Below are positions 46,730-56,273 of a DNA stretch of 64,000 bases, piece after piece (within the stretch, counting starts at the first letter, position 1; the number at the start of each line of letters is the position of its first letter). Both the position numbers and the translations under genes were made by a program. The DNA lies in NCBI RefSeq assembly GCF_902859725.1, contig NZ_CADIJP010000005.1, positions 186,001 to 250,000 of the forward strand, in the 5' to 3' direction. Origin of the DNA: Achromobacter mucicolens (GTDB lineage: Bacteria > Pseudomonadota > Gammaproteobacteria > Burkholderiales > Burkholderiaceae_B). The notes below the pieces were generated by a model. That model worked only from the letters and a program-made list of their open reading frames with translations. It did not search any database and was not told where the DNA came from.

Positions 46730-47950
46730 ATGACCACAACCGCCCTGCCCGCCGCCGCGCCTCGCGCCACTGCCCATCCGCTGTCCCGCGCACTGGGGCG
46801 CATGCTGTCCCTGGACGATTTCGAGACTGCCGCACGCCGCCGGCTGCCGCGCCCCATCTTCGGCTACATCGCCGGCGCGGCCGAAGACAACCAATCCCTC
46901 AAAGGCAACCGCGATGCGTTCGCCCAGTACGCGTTCACCCCGCGCGTCCTGGTCGATGTCTCGCGCCGCACGCAACAGACCGAACTGTTTGGCCGCACCT
47001 ACGCATCGCCGTTCGGTATCGCGCCCATGGGCATCAGCGCGCTGTCGGCCTACCGGGGCGACATCGTGCTGGCCCGCGCGGCGCGCGAGCAGAATGTGCC
47101 TGCGATCCTGAGCGGCACGTCGCTGATCCCGCTTGAAGCCGTCATTGAAGAAGCGCCCGGCACCTGGTTCCAGGCCTATCTGCCAGGCGATCCCGCCAAG
47201 ATCGATGCGCTGATCGAACGCGCGCGGCGCGCGGGCTTCGAGACGCTGGTGCTGACCGTCGACATCCCCGTGTCCGCCAACCGCGAGAACAACGTGCGCA
47301 CGGGATTTTCCACGCCGCTCAAGCCCAGCCTGCGCCTGGCGCTGGACGGCCTGGCGCGCCCGCGCTGGCTGGCCGGCACATTCCTGCGCACGCTGCTGGC
47401 GCACGGCATGCCGCACTTTGAAAACTCCTTTGCCACGCGCGGTGCGCCCATCGTCTCCGCGTCGGTGCTGCGCGACTTCACGGCGCGCGACCACCTCAGC
47501 TGGGAGCATGTCGCCCGGATCCGCAGGCAATGGCCGGGCACGCTCATCATCAAGGGCATCCTGCATCCGCGCGACGCGGCGCTGGCCCGCCAGCACGGCG
47601 CGGACGGCATCATCGTGTCCAACCACGGCGCGCGCCAGCTTGATGGCGCGATCTCGCCGCTGCGCGCGCTGCCGGGCGTGGTGGCGCAAGCAGGCGCGAT
47701 GACGGTGATGATGGACAGCGGCGTGCGGCGCGGCACGGACGTGCTCAAGGCGCTGGCGCTGGGCGCGCGCTGCGTGTTCGTCGGCCGCCCGTTCAACTAC
47801 GCCGCAGCGGTGGGCGGACAGGAGGGCGTCGCGCACGCCATCGGATTGCTGCGCGCCGAGGTCGACCGCAACATGGCGATGCTGGGCATCAACCGGCTTG
47901 ATGAGATGGACGCCAGCCTCATCTGCCGGGAAGGCGAGCTGCCGGCCTGA
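46730..47950 (+). CDS. FMN-dependent alpha-hydroxy-acid dehydrogenase (lactate dehydrogenase type)
   Basis: A 406-residue protein of the LldD/glycolate oxidase/mandelate dehydrogenase family: RPIFGYIAGAAEDN at the start, PMGISAL, TVDIPVSANRENN, IIKGILHP (FMN Lys) and SNHGARQLDGA with the catalytic His. It oxidises an L-2-hydroxy acid, giving electrons to quinone or oxygen. Substrate cannot be assigned; lactate or mandelate are likely. No lactate permease or LldR neighbour. The ATG at 46730 has no strong ribosome site. Confidence 0.9.
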   Translation: MTTTALPAAAPRATAHPLSRALGRMLSLDDFETAARRRLPRPIFGYIAGAAEDNQSLKGNRDAFAQYAFTPRVLVDVSRRTQQTELFGRTYASPFGIAPMGISALSAYRGDIVLARAAREQNVPAILSGTSLIPLEAVIEEAPGTWFQAYLPGDPAKIDALIERARRAGFETLVLTVDIPVSANRENNVRTGFSTPLKPSLRLALDGLARPRWLAGTFLRTLLAHGMPHFENSFATRGAPIVSASVLRDFTARDHLSWEHVARIRRQWPGTLIIKGILHPRDAALARQHGADGIIVSNHGARQLDGAISPLRALPGVVAQAGAMTVMMDSGVRRGTDVLKALALGARCVFVGRPFNYAAAVGGQEGVAHAIGLLRAEVDRNMAMLGINRLDEMDASLICREGELPA

Positions 47951-47997
47951 CGAGACCGTCGCGCGGTGCAACACGCGACGCGCCGGCGGGGCATAGA

Positions 47998-49221
47998 ATG
48001 GCGGTTCCCTGGTTTCCTGCGCGTCCTTCCGCGGCGCGCCTGCCCGCTGCCGTGTCCCTGCGCCAATCCTCATTCTTCCTGCGGTTCCTGACCCTGGGCG
48101 CCCTCGCCCATGTGTACGTCGGCGTCCGTCTGATTCCCGATCTGCTGCTTGGCCGCGAAGGCGACGCCGCGGCCATTCTTTTCCTCGTGCTGTCCTGCGT
48201 GCTGATCCCGATGGGCATGCTGGCGCGTTCGTCCGTCAATCCGCCATGGGGCGACCGCATCGCCTGGGTCGGCCTTTTGGCAATGGGTCTGTTCTCGTCG
48301 CTGTTCGTGCTGACGGTGTTGCGCGACGCGCTTCTACTGATCCTGTGGCTGGGCAACCTCGCGGCGGGCGCCAACCTGCCCTGGATCGAACTGCGGCGCG
48401 CCAGCGCATGGACGGTCATCGTGCTTGCGCTGGCCGGCACGCTGACGGGCTTCTATAACGCGCGGCGACGCGCACGCGTGGTCGACGTTGACGTGCCCAT
48501 TGCCGGCCTGCCGCAGGACCTTGACGGCTTCACCATCGTGCAGATCAGCGACATCCACGTCGGTCCGACCATCAAGCGCCGCTATGTCCAGGCCATCGTC
48601 GACGCGGTCAACGAGCAGTTGCCCGACATGATCGCCATCACGGGCGACGTGGTCGACGGCAGCGTCGAGCAGCTTGCCGCCCAGTCCCGGCCGCTGGGCG
48701 AGCTGCGCGCGCCTTTCGGCGTGTACCTGGTCACCGGCAACCATGAATACTATTCGGGCGCGGCCCCGTGGATTGCGGAATTCCGCCGCCTCGGTCTGCG
48801 CGTCCTGCTGAACGAACACGCCGTGATCCATCCGTCGGGCCTGCCCGTGGTGGTGGCGGGCGTCACGGATTACAGCGCCGGGGCCTACGATCCGCATCAG
48901 CGCAGCAATCCAAGGGCGGCGCTGGCCGGCGCGCCCGCCGACGCCGCGGTCCGGATCCTGCTTGCGCACCAGCCGCGCAGCGCGGCCGCGGCCGAGCCGG
49001 CGGGCTACACGCTGCAGCTCTCCGGCCACACCCATGGCGGGCAATTCTTTCCGTGGGGATTCTTCGTGCGGTTCCAGCAGCCCTTCACCGCCGGGCTGCA
49101 CCGGCTGGGAAAGATGTGGGTCTACACGAGCCGCGGCACCGGTTACTGGGGGCCGCCAAAGCGCCTGTGGGCGCCGTCAGAGATCACGCGGCTGCGGCTG
49201 CGCACCGTTTCGTCGCGCTGA
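47998..49221 (+). CDS. Membrane-anchored metallophosphoesterase (YkoQ/YaeI-like)
   Basis: A 407-residue protein with four predicted N-terminal membrane helices (~25-150) and a calcineurin-like phosphoesterase domain: QISDIHVGP, ITGDVVDGS, TGNHEYY and LSGHTHGGQ supply the two-metal ligands. Relatives include UDP-2,3-diacylglucosamine-type and YaeI phosphodiesterases; substrate unknown. Start may be internal, since the first ~20 residues are Pro/Arg rich. Convergent with the Lrp gene. Confidence 0.88.
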   Translation: MAVPWFPARPSAARLPAAVSLRQSSFFLRFLTLGALAHVYVGVRLIPDLLLGREGDAAAILFLVLSCVLIPMGMLARSSVNPPWGDRIAWVGLLAMGLFSSLFVLTVLRDALLLILWLGNLAAGANLPWIELRRASAWTVIVLALAGTLTGFYNARRRARVVDVDVPIAGLPQDLDGFTIVQISDIHVGPTIKRRYVQAIVDAVNEQLPDMIAITGDVVDGSVEQLAAQSRPLGELRAPFGVYLVTGNHEYYSGAAPWIAEFRRLGLRVLLNEHAVIHPSGLPVVVAGVTDYSAGAYDPHQRSNPRAALAGAPADAAVRILLAHQPRSAAAAEPAGYTLQLSGHTHGGQFFPWGFFVRFQQPFTAGLHRLGKMWVYTSRGTGYWGPPKRLWAPSEITRLRLRTVSSR

Positions 49222-49236
49222 CCGCAGGGCGGTGGC

Positions 49237-49692
49237 TCAGGCCGCCTCGGGCAGCGGTCCGCGTTCCAGATAGCTGGTCAGCGCGATGTCGCTGGTGGTG
49301 TTGCTGATGCCTTCGATCTGATGGATGCGAGCCAGCAGCAGTTCCAGCGCCTGGGTGTCGCGCACCCTCACCTTCAGCAGCATGGCACTCTTGCCCGTGA
49401 TGGTGTGGATCTCTTCGACTTCGTTCAGTTCGGCCAGACCCAGCACCTGCTGGGTGATGGTCCAGTTGATCGTGTCCACATGCACGAAGGCAAGCAGCGG
49501 CCGGCCCATCTTCGCGCCATCGAGCTTGGCGGCAATGCCCTTGATGAGCCCATCGCGCTTGAGCCGTTTGACCCGCTCGTGCACAGCGGGCGCCGACAGG
49601 TTGAGCAGTTTGCCCAGCTCCGCATAGCTGGGCGTGGCGTCGTCGGCCAACAGCGTCAAGAGTTTCCGGTCGCGGTCATCGAGGTCAGACAT
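49237..49692 (-). CDS. Lrp/AsnC-family regulator
   Basis: A 151-residue Lrp-type protein: HTH (PSYAELGKLLNLSAPAVHERVKRLKRDGLI) and a RAM effector-binding domain (ALEL..ARIHQIEGISNTTSDIAL). It is probably co-transcribed with the MetQ-like gene 12 bases upstream on the same strand. Divergently placed ornithine aminotransferase and arginase genes lie ~1 kb away, and Lrp proteins control arginase operons in other Proteobacteria, so it may regulate them (inference). Confidence 0.9.
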   Translation of the reverse strand: MSDLDDRDRKLLTLLADDATPSYAELGKLLNLSAPAVHERVKRLKRDGLIKGIAAKLDGAKMGRPLLAFVHVDTINWTITQQVLGLAELNEVEEIHTITGKSAMLLKVRVRDTQALELLLARIHQIEGISNTTSDIALTSYLERGPLPEAA

Positions 49693-49704
49693 GGGAATGC
49701 CCCC

Positions 49705-50526
49705 TTACCAGGGGAAGGAGATGAGGTCGCCGTAAAGACGCTTGAGCGTGGCCTTCACTTCGGGCGAGTTCTGATAAATGGCAATGAATTTCAAAAGGCG
49801 CGGATCTTGCGCTTTTTCGGGTTTGGCCACCCAGCGGATGGCGTAGCGCCGGATGCTGTCCGGGTCGGTATTGTCAAAAGCCAGACCGTCCTTTTCGTTC
49901 AGGCCTGCCTGCTTGGCAAAGGTCGTGTAGGTGACCGACGCGGTCACATCGTCGAACGTGCGGGCCGACTGCGAGCCTTCAATCTGCACGAACTTGAGCT
50001 TCTTCGGATTGGCCACCACGTCCTCAAGGCTGGCCTGATGCGCCACACCCGGCTTGAGCGTGATGAGCCCCATCGACTGCAGCAGCAGCAAGGCGCGTCC
50101 GGTGTTGACCGGGTCGTTGGGCACTGCGATCGTGGCGCCCTCGGGCACCGGATCGCCCTTCTTCAGCTTCTTGGAAAAGAGCCCGATGGTCGTGGAATAC
50201 CCATACGCAATGGGTTGCAGGTTGGCGCCGCGCCGCTGGTTGAAGAGTTCAAGAAACGGCGCGTGCTGGAAGAAGTTGGCGTCCACCGAACCATCGGCCA
50301 CCGCGATGTTGGGCAGCACCCAGTCGTTGAATTCCACCAGCTTGACGTCCAGACCCTGCTGCTTTGCCTGGGCAATTGCCAATTCGGTGGCTTCGTTGGC
50401 CACGCTGGCGATGACGCCGATGCGCAGGGGCTGTTCCTGCGCGGCAGCGGGCGCAATAACAGCCAATCCCAGCGCCGCCACCGCGGCCCCCCGCGTCAGT
50501 TTCTTAAGCAATTGGTGCACAAGCAT
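49705..50526 (-). CDS. MetQ/NlpA-like periplasmic binding protein
   Basis: A 273-residue binding protein of the methionine uptake family (NlpA/MetQ): signal peptide, then [43 protein letters not shown] and [15 protein letters not shown]. Unlike classical MetQ it has no lipobox Cys, so it is predicted to be soluble. No metN or metI is adjacent, so the transporter core must be elsewhere. The start is uncertain between 50526 and 50535. Possibly one operon with Lrp. Confidence 0.88.
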   Translation of the reverse strand: MLVHQLLKKLTRGAAVAALGLAVIAPAAAQEQPLRIGVIASVANEATELAIAQAKQQGLDVKLVEFNDWVLPNIAVADGSVDANFFQHAPFLELFNQRRGANLQPIAYGYSTTIGLFSKKLKKGDPVPEGATIAVPNDPVNTGRALLLLQSMGLITLKPGVAHQASLEDVVANPKKLKFVQIEGSQSARTFDDVTASVTYTTFAKQAGLNEKDGLAFDNTDPDSIRRYAIRWVAKPEKAQDPRLLKFIAIYQNSPEVKATLKRLYGDLISFPW

Positions 50527-50689
50527 GTCAGCCATCCACAGAATCGGAACGCCGGACGACGGTCCGGCACAGGCGCTATTGTGCAGCACCTGGCGCACCG
50601 CGCCCCGAAAAGGCCTTTGTCACGCAATGGCAATGCCAAGCCGCCCCGGCGGCGCTAAGATGGCCTCAGTACGCCCTTGGGAGACGTTC

Positions 50690-51925
50690 ATGAGTGCCGT
50701 GATGACCCCACAGCCCAGCGCGCAGTCAGCGGCCAGCCGCCGCGACCGCATCGAAGACCAGTTGGGCGCGCACAACTACCATCCGCTGGATGTCGTGCTG
50801 GCGCGCGGCAGCGGCGTCTGGGTCCATGACGTCGACGGCCGCCGTTATATGGACTGCCTGGCCGCGTACTCCGCCGTCAACCAGGGCCACTGCCATCCGC
50901 GCATCCTGGCCGCCATGACCGAGCAGGCGCAAAAGCTCACTTTGACCTCGCGGGCGTTCCGCCATGACCAGATGGCGGGCTTCTACGAAGACCTGGCGCG
51001 CCTGACGGGCGCCCACAAGATCCTGCCGATGAACAGCGGCGCCGAGGCCGTCGAAACCGCCATCAAGGCGGTCCGCAAGTGGGGCTACGAGGTACGAGGC
51101 GTGCCCGAGGGCCAGGCCGAGATCATCGTGTGCGCCAACAATTTCCATGGGCGCACGCTGGGCATCGTAGGGTTTTCGACTGATCCCGACGCCTATGGCC
51201 ATTACGGTCCGTTCGCGCCCGGCTTCAAGGTCGTGCCGTTCGGCGATTTTGAGGCCTTTGACGCCGCCATCAGCGACCGCACGGTCGCTTTCCTGGTCGA
51301 GCCGATCCAGGGCGAAGCGGGCGTCGTGCTGCCGCCGCCGGGCTATTTCAGCCGCGTGCGCCAGCGCTGCACGGAACGCGGCATCACGTTGATCCTGGAC
51401 GAGATCCAGACCGGTCTGGGACGCACCGGCAAGTTGCTGGCCGAGGAACACGAAGGCATCGAGGCCGACGTCACCCTCATCGGCAAGGCGCTGTCGGGCG
51501 GCTTCTATCCCGTATCCGCCGTGCTGTCCAACGCGGACGTGCTTGGCGTGTTCCAGCCCGGACAGCACGGCAGCACCTTCGGCGGCAATCCGCTGGCGTG
51601 CGCCATCGCGCGCGCCGCATTGCGGGTGCTGACCGAGGAAGGCATGATCGAGAACGCGGCCGTGGTCGGCGCCCACTTCCTGGAGCGCCTGCGCGCGCTG
51701 CCCGGTCCGGTGCGCGAGGTCCGCGGACGCGGCCTGATGCTGGCCGTCGAACTGGAGCCGGACGCGGGCGGCGCCCGCCTGTGGTGCGAACGCTTGCAGG
51801 CGCGGGGCTTGCTGGTCAAGGACACCCACGGGCATACCCTGCGCCTGTCGCCGCCGCTCATCGTCACGCGCGACGAGGTGGACTGGGCGTGCGATCAACT
51901 GGCGGCGGTGCTGTCGGCCGCCTGA
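50690..51925 (+). CDS. rocD: Ornithine aminotransferase
   Basis: A 411-residue class III PLP aminotransferase: [22 protein letters not shown] start, [49 protein letters not shown] and the PLP Lys in [15 protein letters not shown] are characteristic of ornithine-oxo-acid transaminase. It makes glutamate semialdehyde from ornithine. The ATG at 50690 follows GGGAGACGTTC; longer frames run into the MetQ gene's opposite strand. Arginase follows 51 bases later, so together they form an arginine-to-glutamate route. Confidence 0.95.
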   Translation: MSAVMTPQPSAQSAASRRDRIEDQLGAHNYHPLDVVLARGSGVWVHDVDGRRYMDCLAAYSAVNQGHCHPRILAAMTEQAQKLTLTSRAFRHDQMAGFYEDLARLTGAHKILPMNSGAEAVETAIKAVRKWGYEVRGVPEGQAEIIVCANNFHGRTLGIVGFSTDPDAYGHYGPFAPGFKVVPFGDFEAFDAAISDRTVAFLVEPIQGEAGVVLPPPGYFSRVRQRCTERGITLILDEIQTGLGRTGKLLAEEHEGIEADVTLIGKALSGGFYPVSAVLSNADVLGVFQPGQHGSTFGGNPLACAIARAALRVLTEEGMIENAAVVGAHFLERLRALPGPVREVRGRGLMLAVELEPDAGGARLWCERLQARGLLVKDTHGHTLRLSPPLIVTRDEVDWACDQLAAVLSAA

Positions 51926-51976
51926 CGTTCACGCCCGCGCACGGCAAGTCTTGAACCGCAACACGGAGCACGCGAA

Positions 51977-52915
51977 TTGACGAACACCCCTACTCTGCCC
52001 ACCGACGTCACTCTGATCGGCGCGCCGACCGACATCGGCGCCGGCGCCCGCGGCGCCTCGATGGGCCCGGAAGCGCTGCGCGTCGCGGACCTGGGCCCGG
52101 TCATCGAAGCGCTGGGCTTTCAGGTCCGCGACCTCGGCAACCTGTACGGCCCCGCCAACCCCTGGCTGCCGCCCGTTGACGGCTACCGGCATCTGGAGGA
52201 AGTGACGGCGTGGAATCGCGCCGTGCACGATGCGGTCCACGAGGAATTGGCGCTGGGCCGCCTGCCGGTGCTGCTGGGTGGCGACCACAGCCTGGGAATC
52301 GGCTCCGTCAGCGCCGTCGCGCGCCATTGCCGCGCCGTGGGCAAGAAGCTGCGCGTGCTGTGGCTGGACGCCCACGCCGACTTCAACACCCATGCGCTCA
52401 CGCCCACCGGCAACCTGCATGGCATGCCCGTGGCCTGCCTGTGCGGCAACGGGCCGGCGCCGCTGATCGGCATGTCCGGCGAATGCCCGGACATCGAGCC
52501 GTCCTGCGTGCGCCAGATCGGCATCCGCAGCGTCGACCCGGGCGAAAAGCGCCTGCTGCACGAGGCCGGCCTCGAGGTCTTCGACATGCGCTACCTGGAC
52601 GAGATGGGCATGCGCGCCACCATGCAGGCCGCATTGGCCGGCCTGGACGCCGAGACGCATCTGCACGTGAGCTTCGACGTGGACTTTCTGGACCCCGAGA
52701 TCGCGCCGGGCGTGGGCACCACGGTGATGGGCGGCCCCACCTATCGCGAGGCGCAGCTCTGTATGGAGATGATTGCCGACACCGGTCTCATGCGTTCGCT
52801 GGACGTGGTGGAACTGAATCCGGCGCTCGACGTGCGCAACCGGACTGCCGAGCTGGCGGTGGACCTCATCGAAAGCCTGTTCGGCAAATCCACGCTGGTG
52901 CGCCGGGGGCCCTGA
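51977..52915 (+). CDS. rocF: Arginase
   Basis: A 312-residue ureohydrolase with the full binuclear Mn site: GGDHSLGIG, WLDAHADFN and SFDVDFLDP. It hydrolyses arginine to ornithine and urea, feeding the aminotransferase upstream. TTG start at 51977 with GGAG nine bases upstream. Convergent with the IclR gene. No urease genes in view. Confidence 0.95.
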   Translation: MTNTPTLPTDVTLIGAPTDIGAGARGASMGPEALRVADLGPVIEALGFQVRDLGNLYGPANPWLPPVDGYRHLEEVTAWNRAVHDAVHEELALGRLPVLLGGDHSLGIGSVSAVARHCRAVGKKLRVLWLDAHADFNTHALTPTGNLHGMPVACLCGNGPAPLIGMSGECPDIEPSCVRQIGIRSVDPGEKRLLHEAGLEVFDMRYLDEMGMRATMQAALAGLDAETHLHVSFDVDFLDPEIAPGVGTTVMGGPTYREAQLCMEMIADTGLMRSLDVVELNPALDVRNRTAELAVDLIESLFGKSTLVRRGP

Positions 52916-52943
52916 AGGGCCGCGAGCGCACTGGACCGGCGCG

Positions 52944-53684
52944 CTATCCCTCGCGGTCGCGCCGGATGGCCTCTGCCGCCTCGCGCAGACGCAGCAGGTT
53001 TTCCTCGCGCTGCGCCCACACGCGCGGCGTCGGGCCCGCCACGCATAGCGCATACCATTCGCCCCCCAGATCCAGCGCCACCGCCAGACCGGTCAGGTCG
53101 ACGACGCTCTCGCCCACATTCGACGCCCAGCCTTGCGCCGCCGCGCGCTCCACATCGGCCAGCAAGGCTTCGCGCGTGGTCAGGGTGCGGTCCGTGTAGC
53201 GGATGTATTGCGCCGCGGCCAGCGCCTGCTCGCGCTCGGCGTCGGGCAAGCGCGCCAGAATGGCCTTGGCGACCGAGCTGGTGTGCAGCGGCCGCCGCTC
53301 GCCCGCCCGCGCGGCATAGTGCACGGGCTGGGTGGATTCCACGACGTCCAGGAACACGACGGCGCCGTCCTGGATCTTGCCCAGCATCACGGTCTCGTTC
53401 ACCGCGTCGCGCAGCGCGGCAAGTCGCGGACGCACCAGGTCCAGCCATGGATCGCCCGTGAGGATCTGCGCGGCCAGCCCGTGCAGCTTGGCCGTCGGGT
53501 AATACCCGGCGCGGCGCCGGACCTCGTACAGATAGCCTCGGGCCACCAGCGTGCGCACAAGGGCCAGACAGCTGGACATCGGCGCGCCCAGCCCCTGCGC
53601 CAGTTCGGTGAGCGGCATGGGCCGCCGGGTCTGCGCAAACAGCTCCAGCAGCTCCAGCGTGCGGGCAACCAGCTTGACTTCCAA
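52944..53684 (-). CDS. IclR-family transcriptional regulator
   Basis: A 246-residue IclR protein: N-terminal winged HTH (PLTELAQGLGAPMSSCLALVRTL) and C-terminal effector domain (TVMLGKIQDGAVVFLDVVES, LHTSSVAKAILA). TTG start with a strong AAGGAGGGAGACGCC site. It faces the binding protein and alcohol dehydrogenase genes, and two palindromes in the gap are likely its operator. Effector unknown. Confidence 0.92.
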   Translation of the reverse strand: MEVKLVARTLELLELFAQTRRPMPLTELAQGLGAPMSSCLALVRTLVARGYLYEVRRRAGYYPTAKLHGLAAQILTGDPWLDLVRPRLAALRDAVNETVMLGKIQDGAVVFLDVVESTQPVHYAARAGERRPLHTSSVAKAILARLPDAEREQALAAAQYIRYTDRTLTTREALLADVERAAAQGWASNVGESVVDLTGLAVALDLGGEWYALCVAGPTPRVWAQREENLLRLREAAEAIRRDREG

Positions 53685-53744
53685 GGCGTCTCCCTCCTTC
53701 GTGGCAACAGATTCTGTCCCCCCGGACTAGGGTGTTCCACCGTG

Positions 53745-53773
53745 TTGACTTTTCATGGACAGGTACCTAAATT
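53745..53773 (+). promoter_or_regulatory. Sigma-70 promoter candidate of the binding-protein operon
   Basis: TTGACT (53745-53750), 17-base spacer, TAAATT (53768-53773). The -10 overlaps the left arm of a 7-base-arm palindrome, consistent with repression by the divergent IclR protein. Confidence 0.55.
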
Positions 53774-53815
53774 CTTGCACAGGAATTTACATTCACCAAT
53801 ATGAAATAAATTTCA
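53768..53815. promoter_or_regulatory. Two palindromic operator candidates between IclR gene and target
   Basis: First: TAAATTC-N8-GAATTTA (53768-53789). Second: TGAAAT-AA-ATTTCA (53802-53815). Both are AT-rich islands in GC-rich DNA and lie in the 222-base gap next to the predicted promoter, the usual place of IclR operators. Confidence 0.55.
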
Positions 53816-53906
53816 GCCGGCTGGAGCACCGGCGCCGCCTTCCCGAGTTACCGCGTCATCCAACAGATCAATAAAACGGCCCATTCCAGGGTTGGGAGAC
53901 AGACAG

Positions 53907-55115
53907 ATGCGTATCAAACCCGTGTTGGCGGCCTTGGCCGCCACTTTGGCCGCCTGCGCGGCGCAGGCCCAGTCCGATGTCGTGCGGCTGGGCGTATCCA
54001 ACGATCGTTCCGGCATCTATTCCGACCTGGGCGGTCTCGGGTCCGAGACGGCCGTACGCATGGCCGTGGAAGATTTCGGCGGCAAGGTGGCTGGCAAGAC
54101 CGTCGAGGTCGTCGGCGCGGACAACCAGAACAAGGCCGACGTGGCCTCCGCCCTGGTGCGCCGCTGGTTCGACACCCAGAACCTGGTCGCGGTGGTTGAC
54201 GGCGGCGCCAGTTCGGCCGGGCTCGCCGCCCAGGGCGTCGCCCGTGAAAAAGGCGGCACCGCGCTCATCAGCGGCGGCTTTGCCGGCGATTTCAGCGGCA
54301 AGCAATGCAGCAATCTCAGCACGCAATGGGCGCCGGACACCTACGCGCTGGCCAACGCCGTGGTCAAGAGCGTGGTCGAGGGCGGCGGCAAGAGCTGGTA
54401 TTTCATCACCACCGACTACGTGTTCGGCAAATCGCTGGAAAGCAATGCCTCGCGCTTCGTCGAGCGTGCCGGCGGCAAGGTCGTGGGCAGCACGCGCCAC
54501 CCGCTGGGCGCCATGGACTTTGCCTCGTTCCTGGTCCAGGCCCAGTCCTCCAAGGCCGACGTCGTGGGCCTGGCCAGCGCCGGCGGCGACCTGGTCAACC
54601 TCATCAAGCAGGCGCAGGAGTTCGGGCTGGCGGGCGGCAAGCAACGCATGCTGACGTTCCTGACGTTCATCAACGACGTCCACGCGATGGGCCTGCCCGT
54701 CGCGCAGGGCCTCACCTTTCCCACCGGCTTCTACTGGGACGCGGACGAGGACACCCGCGCGTGGACGCAGCGCTGGCAGAAGAAGATGGGCGTCACGCGC
54801 GCGCCGTCCATCGTCCAGGCCCTGAGCTACGTGGCCACCACCCACTACCTGCAGGCCGCGCAGGCCGCGGGCAGCTTCGACGGCGCGGCGGTCAACCAGA
54901 AGATGCGGGAATTGCCCATCACGACCAAATTGATAAAGAATGCCCGGGTGCGCCCCGAAGACGGCCGCGTCATCATGGACCTGTACCTGGTCGAGGTCAA
55001 AAAGCCCGCCGAGTCCAAATACCCGAACGACTACTACCGCATCCTGTCCACGGTGCCCGGCGAAAAGGTCTTCGTGTCGCTCGCCGACAGCGAATGCCCC
55101 CTGGTCAAGAAATAG
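53907..55115 (+). CDS. LivK-like ABC transporter substrate-binding protein
   Basis: A 402-residue periplasmic binding protein of the branched-chain amino-acid type (receptor-ligand-binding family): signal peptide ending AAQAQ, then RLGVSNDRSGIYSDLGG, VVGADNQNKADVA and ADVVGLASAGGD. The ATG at 53907 follows GGGAGACAGACAG. No permease or ATPase genes adjoin, so it is an orphan receptor or shares a transporter elsewhere. It is followed 13 bases later by an alcohol dehydrogenase, so the two likely act on one compound class. Confidence 0.9.
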   Translation: MRIKPVLAALAATLAACAAQAQSDVVRLGVSNDRSGIYSDLGGLGSETAVRMAVEDFGGKVAGKTVEVVGADNQNKADVASALVRRWFDTQNLVAVVDGGASSAGLAAQGVAREKGGTALISGGFAGDFSGKQCSNLSTQWAPDTYALANAVVKSVVEGGGKSWYFITTDYVFGKSLESNASRFVERAGGKVVGSTRHPLGAMDFASFLVQAQSSKADVVGLASAGGDLVNLIKQAQEFGLAGGKQRMLTFLTFINDVHAMGLPVAQGLTFPTGFYWDADEDTRAWTQRWQKKMGVTRAPSIVQALSYVATTHYLQAAQAAGSFDGAAVNQKMRELPITTKLIKNARVRPEDGRVIMDLYLVEVKKPAESKYPNDYYRILSTVPGEKVFVSLADSECPLVKK

Positions 55116-55128
55116 AAAGGAGACAACC

Positions 55129-56214
55129 ATGAAGTGCTATTGCGTCGTCAATTTCCGCGAACCCTTGCAGGAAATGGATCAGCCCACGCCCACCCCGCAG
55201 GGGACGCAGGTGCTGCTGAAGGTCCGTGCGGCCGGCGTGTGCCACAGCGATATCCACCTGTGGGAAGGCGGCTACGACCTGGGCCAGGGCCGCACGCTGT
55301 CGCTCAAGGACCGCGGCGTGTCGCTGCCGCTCACGATGGGCCACGAAACGGTCGGCGCCGTCGTGGCGGCCGGGCCTGACGCGCAAGGGCTTGCCACCGA
55401 TCGCAATTACCTCGTCTATCCGTGGATCGGTTGCGGCAAGTGCGCCTCGTGCGCAGCCGGCATGGAAAACCACTGCACCGCGCCGGCCTGCCTGGGTGTG
55501 CATCGCGCCGGCGGATACGCCGACCACATCGTGGTGCCGCATCCCCGCTACCTCATCGACATCGGCGGCCTCGATCCCGCGCAGATCGCGCCGTACGCGT
55601 GCTCGGGTCTCACGACGTATTCCGCATTGAAGAAGATCGGCGCTGAGGTCTACCGCGAACATCCCGTCGTGATTTTTGGTGCGGGCGGACTGGGACTGAT
55701 GAGCCTGACCCTTATCAAGGCACTGGGTGGCGCGGGCGCCATCGTGGTCGACATCGACCCGGCCAAGCGGCAGGCGGCGCTGGACGCGGGCGCGCTGGCG
55801 GCGCTGGACGCGGGCGCGCTGGCGGCCATCGACGGCGCCGCGCCCGATGCCGCGCAGCAGATCGTCAAGGCCGCGGGCGGCAAGCCGGTGCAGGCCGCGA
55901 TCGACCTGGTCGGCGCACCGGCCACCACCTCGCTCGCGTTCGACTTCCTGACCAAGGGCGGCAAGCTCATCATCGTGGGCCTGTTCGGCGGCGGCTCGAC
56001 GTGGCCGATCGCTTTGATCCCGATGAAGGCGCTGTCGATCATCGGCAGCTACGTGGGCAACCTGGCCGAACTGAAGGAACTGATGGAACTGGTGCGGGCC
56101 GGCAAGGTGCCGCCCATGCCCGTGCACCGCCATGCGCTGGCCGAGGCGGACAGCGTGCTGGCCTCGCTGCGCGAAGGCAAGGTCGTGGGACGCGCCGTGC
56201 TGACGGTCGATTGA
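55129..56214 (+). CDS. Zinc-dependent alcohol dehydrogenase
   Basis: A 361-residue medium-chain dehydrogenase: catalytic Zn ligands in GVCHSD and GHE, structural Zn loop CGKCASCAAGMENHC, and the nucleotide fold GAGGLGLMSL. Oxidises an alcohol or reduces an aldehyde with NAD(P). The ATG has AAAGGAGACAACC upstream. An exact 24-base tandem duplication in the coenzyme domain inserts eight residues (AALDAGAL twice); the frame is kept. Co-transcribed with the binding protein gene. Confidence 0.93.
   Translation: MKCYCVVNFREPLQEMDQPTPTPQGTQVLLKVRAAGVCHSDIHLWEGGYDLGQGRTLSLKDRGVSLPLTMGHETVGAVVAAGPDAQGLATDRNYLVYPWIGCGKCASCAAGMENHCTAPACLGVHRAGGYADHIVVPHPRYLIDIGGLDPAQIAPYACSGLTTYSALKKIGAEVYREHPVVIFGAGGLGLMSLTLIKALGGAGAIVVDIDPAKRQAALDAGALAALDAGALAAIDGAAPDAAQQIVKAAGGKPVQAAIDLVGAPATTSLAFDFLTKGGKLIIVGLFGGGSTWPIALIPMKALSIIGSYVGNLAELKELMELVRAGKVPPMPVHRHALAEADSVLASLREGKVVGRAVLTVD
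55774..55821. repeat. In-frame 24-base tandem duplication in the alcohol dehydrogenase gene
   Basis: The 24-base unit at 55774-55797 is repeated exactly at 55798-55821, adding eight residues just after the Asp that binds the coenzyme ribose (VVDIDPAKRQ). It looks like recent replication slippage. Confidence 0.9.
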
Positions 56215-56237
56215 CACATCCGCCGTCCTTCCCGCGC

Positions 56238-56257
56238 GGCGCGCCCGGCATCGGGCG
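56238..56257. terminator. GC-rich hairpin between convergent genes
   Basis: CGCGCCCG-GCAT-CGGGCGCG, eight perfect pairs and a 4-base loop, between the alcohol dehydrogenase and the convergent toxin gene. No T-run, so only a candidate. Confidence 0.4.
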
Positions 56258-56273
56258 CGTCGTGTGTCGAAGG

